From Aureivirga marina (GTDB lineage Bacteria; Bacteroidota; Bacteroidia; Flavobacteriales; Flavobacteriaceae), in assembly GCF_015767265.1 (NCBI RefSeq), contig NZ_JADPIB010000004.1, positions 124,001-188,000 of the forward strand: 64,000 bases of DNA, in the 5' to 3' direction. The notes beneath the pieces are model-generated. The model made no database searches. It had not been told where the DNA came from and saw only the letters and a program-made list of their open reading frames with translations. The position numbers and the translations under genes are program-made. Shown in pieces: positions 18,543 through 27,921 of this stretch (within the stretch, counting starts at the first letter, position 1; each line of letters begins with the position of its first letter).

Positions 18543-18980
18543 ATGAAATCAACCCGAAAAGTTATTTATTCTTCCCTGATATTATTTCTGTTTATTTTTT
18601 CCTGTACAACAATCGATGATGGAATTACAAGAGATAAATTTTCTCCAATTGGTAAATGGAAATTAATTGCTTTTAGTAATACACCTGAAGTAAATTGGAT
18701 TGAAGTAGAAGACGGTTATGAATTTAATTTATTGCCAAATTATACTTTTGAATCTGAAAAATATGAAAGTTGCCCAACAGGACATTTTGAATTAATCAAC
18801 AAAACTATTCATTTTGATTACGATTGTACTATTTTAGGTGAATTTGAAAATGCAGAAGGTAAAATCTTAGATTCCTATTATTTCGATGAATTAGACTTAG
18901 TTTTAACTCCAAAATATGGAGATTGCCAGAATATTTGTTTCTATAAGTTTGAACGAATTGAAGGAATTGAAGAGGAATAA
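18543..18980 (+). CDS. Lipocalin-like lipoprotein A
   Basis: The protein has 145 residues. The signal ends in a lipobox Cys (IFSC at residue 21). The mature part starts with IGKWKLIAFSNTPEVNWIEVE and continues as short beta strands, the pattern of lipocalin-like small Bacteroidota lipoproteins. Four cysteines in the mature part may form disulfides. The next gene encodes a similar but clearly different lipoprotein (GDWKLEKIQEF). The two probably arose by duplication. Ligands are unknown. Confidence 0.6.
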   Translation: MKSTRKVIYSSLILFLFIFSCTTIDDGITRDKFSPIGKWKLIAFSNTPEVNWIEVEDGYEFNLLPNYTFESEKYESCPTGHFELINKTIHFDYDCTILGEFENAEGKILDSYYFDELDLVLTPKYGDCQNICFYKFERIEGIEEE

Positions 18981-19058
18981 ATAATTATTTTCTGTATATT
19001 TCATTTGAAACTATTATATTGAAAACCGACTCACTAAACCCTTTCAAATACTAACTAA

Positions 19059-19451
19059 ATGAAATATTATAGACTATTTTTAATATTAGTTTCCTTTATT
19101 TTCATGTCCTGCCTCAACCAAGAAGAACTTATTCATGTTGAAATTGTAGGAGATTGGAAACTTGAAAAAATTCAAGAATTTGATGGATTAAACGATGAAG
19201 ATTTTTTAGAATATGATTATGCTGATACTGAAATTATCTTTCATTTTGAACCAAATGGCCAACTAGAAATTTCTGAAGACAATTCCATCTTGGAATTTGG
19301 AAATTATTTTTATGAAGTTACTTCTCATGATAATATTTCCTGTATAGAAATTGATGGTTTAAAATGGAATTATGCTTTAGTAGGTGATAATCTAATTTTA
19401 GATAGATCTTTTATTTTTGGGCCTACAGTATTTTTAACGAATCAATTCTAA
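19059..19451 (+). CDS. Lipocalin-like lipoprotein B
   Basis: The protein has 130 residues with a lipobox Cys18 (FMSC). The mature part begins VEIVGDWKLEKIQEFDGL and is acidic and beta-rich. It shares the GxWKL opening and general plan with the preceding gene, 78 bases upstream on the same strand. No function can be assigned. Confidence 0.55.
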   Translation: MKYYRLFLILVSFIFMSCLNQEELIHVEIVGDWKLEKIQEFDGLNDEDFLEYDYADTEIIFHFEPNGQLEISEDNSILEFGNYFYEVTSHDNISCIEIDGLKWNYALVGDNLILDRSFIFGPTVFLTNQF

Positions 19452-19471
19452 AAATCTTTAAAATTAAACGT

Positions 19472-19479
19472 ACTTTTGC
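19472..19479 (+). promoter_or_regulatory. Candidate -7 box for the YkgJ-type gene
   Basis: TACTTTTG fits TAnnTTTG and lies 18 bases before the ATG. No good -33 TTTG is seen at the usual distance. Confidence 0.3.
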
Positions 19480-19496
19480 GTTTCAAATAACGAAGT

Positions 19497-20009
19497 ATGA
19501 GTACGGAAAAAAGTATGGAGCAAAGATTACAAGAGCTTCCAAAACTTTCTAAGGAGAAAATGGTAGAATCTAGAAAATATTTTGCCAGACTTAAAAAAAG
19601 AACTCCTAAAAATTTAGATTTGATTATGCAGGATTTGCATGAGGAAGAATTTGCAAAAACAGATTGTCTTTCTTGTGCAAATTGTTGTAAAACTACAAGT
19701 CCGATTTTTACTGAAAAAGACATTCAACGAATTTCGAAACATTTACGAATGAAAGAAATTCAGTTTATGAAAAATTATATTGAAAGAGATGAAGATGATT
19801 TTTATGTGTTAAAATCTAGCCCTTGTCCTTTCCTTGATAATGATAATGAATGTTTTATCTATGATGTTCGTCCAAAAGCATGTGGTGAATATCCTCATAC
19901 AAATAGAAGAAAATTTATACAAATTACAGATTTAACGCTAAAAAATACTGAAATTTGTCCAGCTACTTATGAAATAGTTGAGAATTTAAAAAAGAAACTT
20001 CCAAAATAA
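19497..20009 (+). CDS. YkgJ family cysteine-cluster protein
   Basis: The protein has 170 residues. It carries the conserved cysteine pattern of the YkgJ / Fe-S zinc-cluster family: CLSCANCC near residue 59, then CPFLDNDNECFIYDVRPKACGEYP, and a later Cys in EICPATYE. These cysteines probably bind a metal or an Fe-S cluster. No enzyme activity is known for most members. It lies between the lipoproteins and the transketolase gene and seems to have its own promoter. Confidence 0.8.
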   Translation: MSTEKSMEQRLQELPKLSKEKMVESRKYFARLKKRTPKNLDLIMQDLHEEEFAKTDCLSCANCCKTTSPIFTEKDIQRISKHLRMKEIQFMKNYIERDEDDFYVLKSSPCPFLDNDNECFIYDVRPKACGEYPHTNRRKFIQITDLTLKNTEICPATYEIVENLKKKLPK

Positions 20010-20135
20010 AATTTAGAAAAATTAGGTAAATATGCTTTTAAAAGTACAATTTTAAGAGAAAATTTATGGAATAAAACTTGCTTTTAAATTGAAAATAAAG
20101 TCTCGTTTTATTAGAATTCTCTTTAAGAAATTAGT

Positions 20136-20143
20136 TACTTTTG
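20136..20143 (+). promoter_or_regulatory. Candidate -7 box for the transketolase gene
   Basis: TACTTTTG matches TAnnTTTG and lies 25 bases before the ATG at 20169, a typical leader length. Confidence 0.35.
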
Positions 20144-20168
20144 TAGGCAACAACATAACATAAAATCA

Positions 20169-21119
20169 ATGAAAAAATATACATTCACAGAAAAGAAAGA
20201 CACTCGTTCAGGATTTGGAGATGGTTTGACAGAACTAGGAAAAACAAATGAAAATGTAGTTGCACTTTGTGCAGATTTAACAGGTTCATTAAAAATGAAT
20301 GAATTTGAAAAAAATCATCCTGATCGTTTCTTTCAAGTAGGTATTGCAGAAGCAAATATGATCGGAATGGCAGCTGGAATGACAATTGGAGGAAAAATTC
20401 CTTTTACTGGAACTTTCGCAAATTTCTCTACAGGTCGTGTTTATGATCAAATTCGTCAATCTGTTGCTTACTCTGGGAAAAATGTGAAAATCTGTGCTTC
20501 ACATGCTGGATTGACTTTAGGAGAAGATGGAGCAACTCACCAAATTTTAGAAGATATTGGTTTAATGAAAATGTTACCAGGAATGACAGTAATCAATCCT
20601 TGTGACTATAATCAAACAAAAGCTGCGACAATTGCAATTGCAAAACATGAAGGTCCTGTTTATTTACGTTTTGGTCGTCCAAAAGTTCCTGTATTTATGC
20701 CAGATGAACCATTTGTAATTGGAAAAGCAATTCAATTAACAGAAGGAACAGACGTTACAATTGTTGCTACTGGACATTTAGTTTGGGAAGCTTTACAAGC
20801 TGCTGAAAAATTAGAAGCAAAAGGAATTAGTGCAGAAGTAATCAATATTCACACAATTAAACCTTTAGATGAAGAAGCAATTTTAAAATCTGTAGAAAAA
20901 ACTGGATGTATCGTAACTGCTGAAGAACATAATATTTTAGGTGGTTTAGGTGAAAGTGTTTCTAGAGTTTTAATTCAAAATAATCCTGTTCCTCAAGAAT
21001 TTGTAGCTGTAAATGATAGTTTCGGAGAATCTGCAACTCCAGCTGAATTAATGGAAAAATATGGATTAAGTGAATCTGCAATTATCGAAAAAGTAGAAAA
21101 AGTAATTAAAAGAAAATAA
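20169..21119 (+). CDS. Transketolase, C-terminal half (split enzyme subunit)
   Basis: Transketolase moves two-carbon units between sugar phosphates in the pentose phosphate pathway. The 316 residues correspond to the pyrimidine-binding and C-terminal domains of a full transketolase (about 650 aa). The cofactor-pyrimidine glutamate lies in QVGIAEANMIGMAAG, and GLTLGEDGATHQ and VYLRFGRP are typical. The thiamine-diphosphate-binding N-terminal half (with a GDG motif) is needed as a separate subunit. In many Bacteroidota it is encoded immediately upstream. Here the upstream gene is unrelated, so the partner must be elsewhere. Confidence 0.85.
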   Translation: MKKYTFTEKKDTRSGFGDGLTELGKTNENVVALCADLTGSLKMNEFEKNHPDRFFQVGIAEANMIGMAAGMTIGGKIPFTGTFANFSTGRVYDQIRQSVAYSGKNVKICASHAGLTLGEDGATHQILEDIGLMKMLPGMTVINPCDYNQTKAATIAIAKHEGPVYLRFGRPKVPVFMPDEPFVIGKAIQLTEGTDVTIVATGHLVWEALQAAEKLEAKGISAEVINIHTIKPLDEEAILKSVEKTGCIVTAEEHNILGGLGESVSRVLIQNNPVPQEFVAVNDSFGESATPAELMEKYGLSESAIIEKVEKVIKRK

Positions 21120-21147
21120 ATCATAACCATTGATATAATTATTTCAA

Positions 21148-21762
21148 ATGAAAAAACTAATTTTAACTTTAGCAATCGTTTTAGGAGCAATTCAATTTTC
21201 AAATGCTCAAATTGCAATCGGAGCAAAAGCTGGAGTAAACTTCGGAAAAACAGGAGAATTTAAAGCTTTTAATCAATTAATTTCTCAGTCTATTAATGCT
21301 GATAATAAAACTGGTTACGCTTTTGGTGCTTGGGTTCGTGTAAAAATTCCTGTAATTGGATTTTATGTTCGTCCTGAATTAAATTATGTTCGTATACAAT
21401 CAGAATACGATGTTAATGGAAATGAAGATTATTCTTTAGATAGATTAGATATTCCAGTATTATTTGGAAAGAAATTCTTAAAAGTTGCAAATGTATTTAT
21501 AGGTCCTAATTTCCAATACACTTTAGGAAATGATTTTGATGCTGGAAACTTAAGAGAAGCTGAATCAAAAGATTTTTCTTTAGGATTAGTAATCGGAGCT
21601 GGAGTTGAATTAGGAAAATTTGGTCTAGATATCCGTTGGGAAAAAGGTTTATCTGATTCTACTATTGAATATATTGAAGATAATACAAATACAAACTTTA
21701 AGTTTGACAATAAAACAGAACAAATTTCTATCAATCTTTCATATAGATTATTCGGAAAATAA
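21148..21762 (+). CDS. Outer-membrane beta-barrel protein (porin-like)
   Basis: The protein has 204 residues with a signal peptide ending in FSNAQ. The mature part alternates hydrophobic and polar residues in strands of about 10 (AIGAKAGVNFGKTG; FYVRPELNYVRIQSEY; ISINLSYRLFGK) and ends in a phenylalanine-containing last strand, as in outer-membrane beta-barrel families such as PF13568. Eight strands fit its size. The gene follows the transketolase gene by 28 bases and may share its transcript. It ends in a terminator. Confidence 0.72.
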   Translation: MKKLILTLAIVLGAIQFSNAQIAIGAKAGVNFGKTGEFKAFNQLISQSINADNKTGYAFGAWVRVKIPVIGFYVRPELNYVRIQSEYDVNGNEDYSLDRLDIPVLFGKKFLKVANVFIGPNFQYTLGNDFDAGNLREAESKDFSLGLVIGAGVELGKFGLDIRWEKGLSDSTIEYIEDNTNTNFKFDNKTEQISINLSYRLFGK

Positions 21763-21781
21763 ACTGTTTTTGATATAAATT

Positions 21782-21818
21782 AAAACGACCTTTAATAGAG
21801 ATTAGAGGTCGTTTTTTT
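21782..21818 (+). terminator. Terminator after the porin-like gene
   Basis: The stem AAAACGACCT / AGGTCGTTTT with a 14-base loop continues into seven T residues. Confidence 0.82.
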
Positions 21819-21827
21819 GTATTTAAA

Positions 21828-23060
21828 CTAATTAATTTTAGATTTCTGAAACCAAAACCCTTCTAAATCTAAGCTTAAATTGAGCATGTGATAGTTTTCT
21901 TGAATTAAATCATTGCTTAATTCTCCTTTTCTTCCATAAGAATAATTAATATCAATCAAGGACGAAGTTCGTTTATTCAGTGGTAAACCTAAACCAAGAT
22001 TGACTGAATAATTTTTAACTCTATCTTTATTAACAAGTACATTTCCAGTGTCGTAATTTAATCCAAAACGATATTGAATTCGTTGCGAATATGTAATTCC
22101 ATTTTTTTTAGGAATAAATTCCATTCCCAAACCAAAATTATCTTGATCTACAAAATCGCCAAAAGAAGCATGTTGATTTGTACTTTTCCAAAAACTTCTT
22201 CGATAATCTAGATTTAAAGCAACTTTTGGTGAAAGCTTTTTATAAAATCCAATTCCAACTTCAAAAGGCAATTTAAATGCTTCTACATCATCATTTGTTT
22301 CAATTGCTTCTTCTCCTAAAACAGCAATATATCTTTTTTGTTCACCATTTAATTTTGTCGGAAAAGTAACAGTTGCACCCAGAGAAAAAGTATTGTTTAC
22401 ATCGTATTGAATTCCATTTTTAAATTGGATTCCTCGATAATAATTTTGTATTTCAATTACTAATCTTTCTCTATTAATATAATTTGTTTCTAAATCTGTA
22501 ATTTTCCCAAAATAATAAGAAGCAGAAATTCCAATTCGTAAATTTTCCATTAACTTATAACCATAATTTACTTGAAAATTATTCAATCCACCAGAACCTT
22601 CAATGTCAGCTAAATAAGTTTCTTGGCTTCCTTCAATTTCAAATTCAACATCTTTAAAAAGATAACCAACATTTGTATAAGGCGTCAAAGAAATTCCTAA
22701 ACCAGAATTTTTTGAAATAGGAAAAGCTAAAGCAATTCCAGAAAAAGTTGCATTGATTCTTTTTTCTGAATTTGCATTTTGTTCTAAAGTCTCCGTTTGC
22801 GATTTCATTCCAATTGTAAACAAAAATGAATTTTCATTAAATGAGCTAAAAGCAGCGGGATTAGATGAATTTATAAAATCTGAAGACGGAATTGCAATAG
22901 CAGATTTTCCTAAGGTATTTATTTTTCCAAAATTGGATTCATTAAAAACACCAAGTCCAAAAATGGAATATGGAGAACTTGTGAATTTATTTGTTTGAGC
23001 GAAAATTTTAAAACCAATTAAACAAAAAACTATGAAAATTATATTTTTATTCATCATCAT
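21828..23060 (-). CDS. Outer-membrane protein, FadL/PorV-like barrel
   Basis: The protein has 410 residues. A signal peptide ends near FAQ (residue 22). The mature start, TNKFTSSPYSIFGLGVF, with a later NPAAFSSF, resembles the N-terminal hatch of FadL-like outer-membrane proteins of Bacteroidota. The rest is a long run of amphipathic strands. The gene overlaps the upstream lipoprotein gene by 14 bases, so they are co-translated, which suggests they work as a pair at the outer membrane. Confidence 0.62.
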   Translation of the reverse strand: MMMNKNIIFIVFCLIGFKIFAQTNKFTSSPYSIFGLGVFNESNFGKINTLGKSAIAIPSSDFINSSNPAAFSSFNENSFLFTIGMKSQTETLEQNANSEKRINATFSGIALAFPISKNSGLGISLTPYTNVGYLFKDVEFEIEGSQETYLADIEGSGGLNNFQVNYGYKLMENLRIGISASYYFGKITDLETNYINRERLVIEIQNYYRGIQFKNGIQYDVNNTFSLGATVTFPTKLNGEQKRYIAVLGEEAIETNDDVEAFKLPFEVGIGFYKKLSPKVALNLDYRRSFWKSTNQHASFGDFVDQDNFGLGMEFIPKKNGITYSQRIQYRFGLNYDTGNVLVNKDRVKNYSVNLGLGLPLNKRTSSLIDINYSYGRKGELSNDLIQENYHMLNLSLDLEGFWFQKSKIN

Positions 23061-24342
23061 AAAGCGCGTAAGTTAATTCTAGAGTTGCTCTTTTTTCTTC
23101 TTTTGAAGGATTGTTTTCAAAAACAATTCTTTCCACAGAGTTTTGAAAATTGACAGGATACACACCAAGATAATATTCTGTAAAAGGTTCTCTTAGTTTT
23201 AATTCTAAAAAAGATTTGATATCAAATTCATAGAAAAGTTCATTGAATTCGTTGTTCTTTCGATTCAAAATTCCAATCACAGCAGCATCTTCTTTTGTTT
23301 GTTTAAGTTCATCAAAAGGAGTGTGATTTGAATTTAAAATAATGATTCTTAAAGAATCAGAAATATAAAGATTATCACTTTCGGAATTAGCTTTTACAGG
23401 CAATTTTAATTTTGCTCCAACAATAGTTCCTTCTCCCTGAATATCGTAGATACTTTCATAATGTGGAATGTCAATTTTTGTCAAAATTCCTGTTCCAGCT
23501 TGTGCGTAAGATTCATTATTATTTGAAATTGAGCTAACTTCATCTTCTTCCGTTTCCAAATCCGACAAAACAGTATTTTCCTTATTTGTTTGAATGTTAT
23601 TAAAACTATTCCAAAACAAAACATTAAAATCTTTTTGATATTCTGCTTCTTCTTCAAACTCACTTTCATTTTTATAATAAAGTCTTAAAATACTATTTTC
23701 AGAGAATCCAATAACCGAAGCATTGTCTTGTGTATTTTCAACAATTAATCCTTTATATCTTTCATAAAATTCATTTGCATCATTGATTTCATCGTGCTTT
23801 ATTTCATTAAATAATTGTTCTCCAAAAGCATCATCCAATCGAATATGAATTGAATCATTTTTTATTGGATTTGGATGATAAGAAAAGTTAGCCAAAGGAA
23901 AATTACTAGATTCTATTTCATTTGTGTTGTAATAAACATCATTTTCAATAGGTTTTAAATCATCTGTTATCTCAGAAACTTTTAAAAATTGTGGTTGTAA
24001 AGTATCATTATAAAAATAATTGTCATGCATTAAAATCAAGGCAATCGAATCGTATTCACTATGAGAATTAATACTATTAAAACTTGTATAATTTAAATAC
24101 AAATAACTTTTTGTTTGAATTTTTCCAAGATAAGAATCCTGATAAGAACCAGTAAGAATTCTTTCTGTATTCATCAGGATAGAATCTAGTTGTATCGTAG
24201 AAGTTTGTACTTTCATCGTATCGATAAAAATTACTTTTGTATCAGAGTTTATCCATTCTTCACCAATCGTCAAAGGATCGTCATTATTTTGTGTACAGGC
24301 AAATAATAGACATCCAATGAAAATCATAAATATATATTTCAT
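23047..24342 (-). CDS. DUF4270 family lipoprotein
   Basis: The protein has 431 residues with lipobox Cys16 (LFAC). The opening of the mature part (IGEEWINSDTKVIFIDTMKVQTSTIQLDS) and the next segments RILTGSYQDSYLGKI and SYLYLNY are the DUF4270 signature. DUF4270 lipoproteins are beta-rich, surface-associated and restricted to Bacteroidota, with unknown function. The gene is first in a two-gene unit with the following barrel gene. Confidence 0.8.
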   Translation of the reverse strand: MKYIFMIFIGCLLFACTQNNDDPLTIGEEWINSDTKVIFIDTMKVQTSTIQLDSILMNTERILTGSYQDSYLGKIQTKSYLYLNYTSFNSINSHSEYDSIALILMHDNYFYNDTLQPQFLKVSEITDDLKPIENDVYYNTNEIESSNFPLANFSYHPNPIKNDSIHIRLDDAFGEQLFNEIKHDEINDANEFYERYKGLIVENTQDNASVIGFSENSILRLYYKNESEFEEEAEYQKDFNVLFWNSFNNIQTNKENTVLSDLETEEDEVSSISNNNESYAQAGTGILTKIDIPHYESIYDIQGEGTIVGAKLKLPVKANSESDNLYISDSLRIIILNSNHTPFDELKQTKEDAAVIGILNRKNNEFNELFYEFDIKSFLELKLREPFTEYYLGVYPVNFQNSVERIVFENNPSKEEKRATLELTYALYDDE

Positions 24343-24538
24343 TTTATCTAATTTTCGCCAAAAATAGATTGCTTCTAAAAGCTTCGCTAAAAAGTTATAT
24401 TAAACAAAGAAAAATCTAGACAAATACAGGAAAAGAATCGATAAATACAAACAGAGATTTTTATCGGTAAAAACATAGGTTTTGTATAGAGAAAAAGTGG
24501 TTTTATCTATTATATTTTCTGAGATTTTAAGCTAAGAA

Positions 24539-24546
24539 TACATTTG
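24539..24546 (+). promoter_or_regulatory. Candidate -7 box for the DUF6268 gene
   Basis: TACATTTG matches TAnnTTTG and lies 17 bases before the ATG at 24564. Confidence 0.3.
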
Positions 24547-24563
24547 CCTGAAAATAATAAGAA

Positions 24564-25427
24564 ATGAAGGTGAGATTGTTTTTTTTAGGATTATTTTTTG
24601 TTTGCTTACATAGTAAAGCACAAGATAGAGAGTTTTTCAGATTTTCATATAAATTAAATCCGATGGGAGATGTAGAAATGAATGAAACTTCTGTTCGCTT
24701 TACAATTCCAACGAAAATTAGTGAAGATAAATTTTTGTTTCATACAATTGGTGGAAGTTATTACGATTTCTCTTATCATGATACATTTTATTTTCAAACA
24801 GAAAACTTAGAAAATATTTATAGTTTTCACTATACTTTGGCTTATAATCAGAAAGTTTCTGAAAATTGGAGAATGCATATGTATGCAAGAATTGCTTTAA
24901 ATTCCAATTTAGAAGGAAGTTTATCTACATCTGATTTTTTTCCAACAGGAGGGATGGTTTTTAACAAGAGAAAAGGAGGGAAAACAAATTTCTCTAATTT
25001 GTCTTTAGGAGTTGCATACACAACTCGTCTAGGAAAACCTCGAGTTATTCCAGTAATTAAATATTATAAGCAAATTAATGCATTCATGGCATATAATATT
25101 GGTTTAGCTGAAACCTTTTTTAAATACTCTTTTGACCAACGAAAATCTTTAAAGTTTGGAATTCAATTAAATGGTTTTAACGCAAACATTTCAAATTCTC
25201 TTTATGTAGATGGAAAACAGGCTTCAAATATTGTTTTTAGCACAGGAAATTTAGGATTAGAATATAATTATAAACTTTCAGAATCTTGGTCAATCTTCGG
25301 AAGAGGTGGATATTCTTTATGGAATACGTATGCTTTAGAAGATGATGATTATAATAAAGTTTATGAATTTGATACAACAACAAATTGGTTTTTTTCAACA
25401 GGAATCAAGTTTAACTTTTCAAAATAA
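24564..25427 (+). CDS. DUF6268-like outer-membrane barrel protein
   Basis: The protein has 287 residues with a signal peptide ending near HSKAQ. The mature part has repeated amphipathic strands (WRMHMYARIALNSNLEG; FSNLSLGVAYTTRLGKPRVIPVIKYYK) and a C-terminal strand TNWFFSTGIKFNFSK. It agrees with DUF6268, a predicted outer-membrane beta barrel. It is 12 bases ahead of the kelch lipoprotein gene, so the two are likely cotranscribed. Confidence 0.62.
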   Translation: MKVRLFFLGLFFVCLHSKAQDREFFRFSYKLNPMGDVEMNETSVRFTIPTKISEDKFLFHTIGGSYYDFSYHDTFYFQTENLENIYSFHYTLAYNQKVSENWRMHMYARIALNSNLEGSLSTSDFFPTGGMVFNKRKGGKTNFSNLSLGVAYTTRLGKPRVIPVIKYYKQINAFMAYNIGLAETFFKYSFDQRKSLKFGIQLNGFNANISNSLYVDGKQASNIVFSTGNLGLEYNYKLSESWSIFGRGGYSLWNTYALEDDDYNKVYEFDTTTNWFFSTGIKFNFSK

Positions 25428-25439
25428 TAGAAATTAAAA

Positions 25440-26426
25440 ATGAAGATGAATACAATTTATAAAGTAAGTTTATTTTTTATGACAATTGCTTTTGCAAGTT
25501 GTTCAAGCGATGATGATTCGCAAATAGGAAACTGGGTTTCTAAATCTGTTTTTGACGGAATTCCAAGAAGTAGTGCTGCAAGTTTTACAATTGGAAATAA
25601 AGGATATGTAGGAACAGGTTATGATGGTGATGAATATTTAAATGATTTTTGGGAATATGATAGTGATGGTGATTATTGGGTTCAGAAAGCGGATTTTCCA
25701 GGCGTTAAAAGAAGTTCGGCAATTGGTTTTGCAGTTAATCAAAAAGGATATGTAGGAACTGGATACGATGATGTTAACGAACTTCAAGATTTTTGGGAAT
25801 ATGACCCGACATTAAATGTTTGGGAACAAAAAGCAGATTTTGCTGGTGGAGTTAGAAGATCTGCTGTCGCTTTTGAAGGAATTAATTCTGGTTATGTAGG
25901 AACTGGATACGATGGAACAAATGATAAAAAAGATTTCTGGAAATATGAACCTATTACAGATTCTTGGACAGAAGTTGTTGGTTTTGGAGGAGAAAAAAGA
26001 AGAGCTGCTGCTACTTTTACTATTGATGGAAAAGTTTATTTAGGAACGGGTGTAAGTAATGGTTTATACAAAAGTGATTTTTGGGTTTTTGATCCATCAA
26101 CAGAAATTTGGACGCGAAAAAAAGATTTAGATGAAGATATTGATAGTTATAATATTTTAAGATCAAATGCTGTTGGACTTGCAATTGGTGAATTCGGATT
26201 TTTTACAACAGGATTTAATGGAGGATCTTTAAATAGTACTTATCAATACGATCCGTATTCGGATTCTTGGGAGGATATAACTGGTATTGAGGGAGTTTCA
26301 AGACAAGATGCAACAGGATTTAATATAAATGGCAAAGGTTTTGTGGTATTAGGAAGGACAGGTTCTCTGTATTTAGATGATAATTATGAGTTGCTTCCTT
26401 TCGAAGAATATGATGAGGAAGACTAA
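25440..26426 (+). CDS. Kelch-repeat lipoprotein
   Basis: The protein has 328 residues. The signal ends in a lipobox (FASC at residue 22). The mature part has six kelch-type repeats of about 50 residues, each with a pattern R-[SR]-[SA]-A...GYVGTGYD...DFWEYDP...W. They should close to a beta-propeller. Such propellers bind partners or carbohydrates in the envelope. In flavobacteria a kelch lipoprotein often precedes a DUF4907 gene and a LytS/LytTR pair, as it does here, suggesting that they function together. Confidence 0.8.
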   Translation: MKMNTIYKVSLFFMTIAFASCSSDDDSQIGNWVSKSVFDGIPRSSAASFTIGNKGYVGTGYDGDEYLNDFWEYDSDGDYWVQKADFPGVKRSSAIGFAVNQKGYVGTGYDDVNELQDFWEYDPTLNVWEQKADFAGGVRRSAVAFEGINSGYVGTGYDGTNDKKDFWKYEPITDSWTEVVGFGGEKRRAAATFTIDGKVYLGTGVSNGLYKSDFWVFDPSTEIWTRKKDLDEDIDSYNILRSNAVGLAIGEFGFFTTGFNGGSLNSTYQYDPYSDSWEDITGIEGVSRQDATGFNINGKGFVVLGRTGSLYLDDNYELLPFEEYDEED

Positions 26427-26471
26427 AAATATAAAGTAAAAATCGTATTAAATAATTTCGTTTTATTATTT

Positions 26472-26553
26472 GGCTCATCTGAAGTTAGACATTTTTTTTC
26501 ATATATTTATTAGAACACAATAGGTAATAATTATACGGAGGATGAGCCTTTTT
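26472..26553 (+). promoter_or_regulatory. Long-range hairpin with T run in the DUF4907 leader
   Basis: The arm GGCTCATC (26472-26479) pairs exactly with GATGAGCC (26541-26548), which is followed by TTTTTCTTTT. The ATG of the DUF4907 gene is 13 bases further. The loop is 61 bases, long for a simple terminator. It may be a terminator of the kelch gene or an attenuator. Confidence 0.45.
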
Positions 26554-26561
26554 CTTTTCAA

Positions 26562-26891
26562 ATGAAAAATAACTTTCACTATATTTTTTTCGTATTTTTT
26601 TTAAGTTTTTTTGTAATTTCTTGTACAGAAAACAAAGTTGATTTAGATTCTTTAAATATAGAAATAATTAAAAATTCTTATGGTTTTGGATACGAAATCA
26701 AACAACAAAGTAAAATTTTAATTAAACAAGATTTTATTCCAGCAATTCAAAATAGAAAAAGATTTTGTTCCTTTGAAGACGCAAATAAAATAGCTTCTTT
26801 AGTTGTAAAAAGAATTAAAAACAAAAAGAATCCAAGAATTACTTTACAGGATTTACAAGAATTGAAAATAGAATTAAATTGTAAAAAATAA
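26562..26891 (+). CDS. DUF4907 domain lipoprotein
   Basis: The protein has 109 residues with a lipobox Cys (FVISC, residue 21). The mature part has the DUF4907 pattern: YGFGYEIKQQSKILIKQDFIPA, then RFCSFEDANKIASLVVKRI and a terminal LQELKIEL. It is a short periplasmic or outer-membrane-anchored domain with unknown function. It sits between the kelch lipoprotein and the LytS-type kinase, 10 bases before the kinase gene. Confidence 0.75.
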   Translation: MKNNFHYIFFVFFLSFFVISCTENKVDLDSLNIEIIKNSYGFGYEIKQQSKILIKQDFIPAIQNRKRFCSFEDANKIASLVVKRIKNKKNPRITLQDLQELKIELNCKK

Positions 26892-26901
26892 TAGATATTC
26901 T

Positions 26902-27921
26902 ATGTGGAGTTTTTTTAAAAATAATGGCATTGTTGTAAAACATATTTTTGTTTGGTCACTTATTATTGTTGCCATTTCTCTTCAATTATATTATCTCACA
27001 GATCGAATTCCTTACCCATTTTTATCACGAATTTCATTCAATATTGGGCTTTATTATTTAAATTATATTTATCTAGTTCCTTATTTATTACTAAATAGAA
27101 AAAAAGTTGCTTATTGGATTATCGTTTTTGTGCTTTGTATTGGAGTTGCTGTAGTTTTTGAGAAATATTTGACTGTTCCACGACAATGGGATTATTTTAA
27201 ATATGCGAAAAATTCTCCATATTCACCAAAATTAGCAATTACATTAGTAGTAAATTTTTTATTGATTTTTATCGGAATTTCTAATAAAATTTTCGATGAA
27301 TGGAGCAAAAGAGAAAAAAGAGAAAAAGAAGTTGAAAAGCAACAAATTGTCGATAAATTAGAATATTTAAAACACCAAATCAATCCACATTTCTTATTTA
27401 ATTCTTTGAATAGTATTTATTCTTTAAGTGTAAAAAAATCAGATAATGCACCAGAAGCAATTATCACACTTTCTGATTTGATGCGTTATATGTTATACCA
27501 AACAGATAGCGAATTTGTTCCACTTGAAAAGGAGTTAGATTATATCCGAAATTATTTTAATTTACAAAGATTACGAATTGCAAAAAGCGAAAAAGTAAAT
27601 CTTCGAATTGAAGGTTTGAATTTCAATTATAAAATCCGTCCATTAATTTTGATTTCTTTTATTGAAAATGCTTTTAAATATGGAACAAACACAGATGGAA
27701 ATACAGAAATTGATGTGCGAATTTATATTGAAAAAGAACGATTATTTTTCTATTGTGAAAATATTATTGGAAATATGAAACAAAAGGAAAATAGTTATGG
27801 AATTGGTTTGAAAAATACCAGAGAAAGGTTGAACTTACTCTATCCAAATCAATATGAATTGAAAGTAGAAACAGTGAATAATAAATTTCGAATCGAATTA
27901 ATTTTAAATTTAGAAGTATGA
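26902..27921 (+). CDS. Sensor histidine kinase, LytS/YehU family
   Basis: The protein has 339 residues with four predicted membrane helices in the first 135. The His_kinase domain (PF06580) carries the phosphoacceptor in LKHQINPHFLFNSLNSIY and a short ATPase domain (FIENAFKYG, GIGLKNTRERL). There is no large periplasmic sensor, so a neighbour such as the kelch or DUF4907 lipoprotein may give the input. The stop overlaps the start of the LytTR regulator gene by four bases. Confidence 0.88.
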   Translation: MWSFFKNNGIVVKHIFVWSLIIVAISLQLYYLTDRIPYPFLSRISFNIGLYYLNYIYLVPYLLLNRKKVAYWIIVFVLCIGVAVVFEKYLTVPRQWDYFKYAKNSPYSPKLAITLVVNFLLIFIGISNKIFDEWSKREKREKEVEKQQIVDKLEYLKHQINPHFLFNSLNSIYSLSVKKSDNAPEAIITLSDLMRYMLYQTDSEFVPLEKELDYIRNYFNLQRLRIAKSEKVNLRIEGLNFNYKIRPLILISFIENAFKYGTNTDGNTEIDVRIYIEKERLFFYCENIIGNMKQKENSYGIGLKNTRERLNLLYPNQYELKVETVNNKFRIELILNLEV

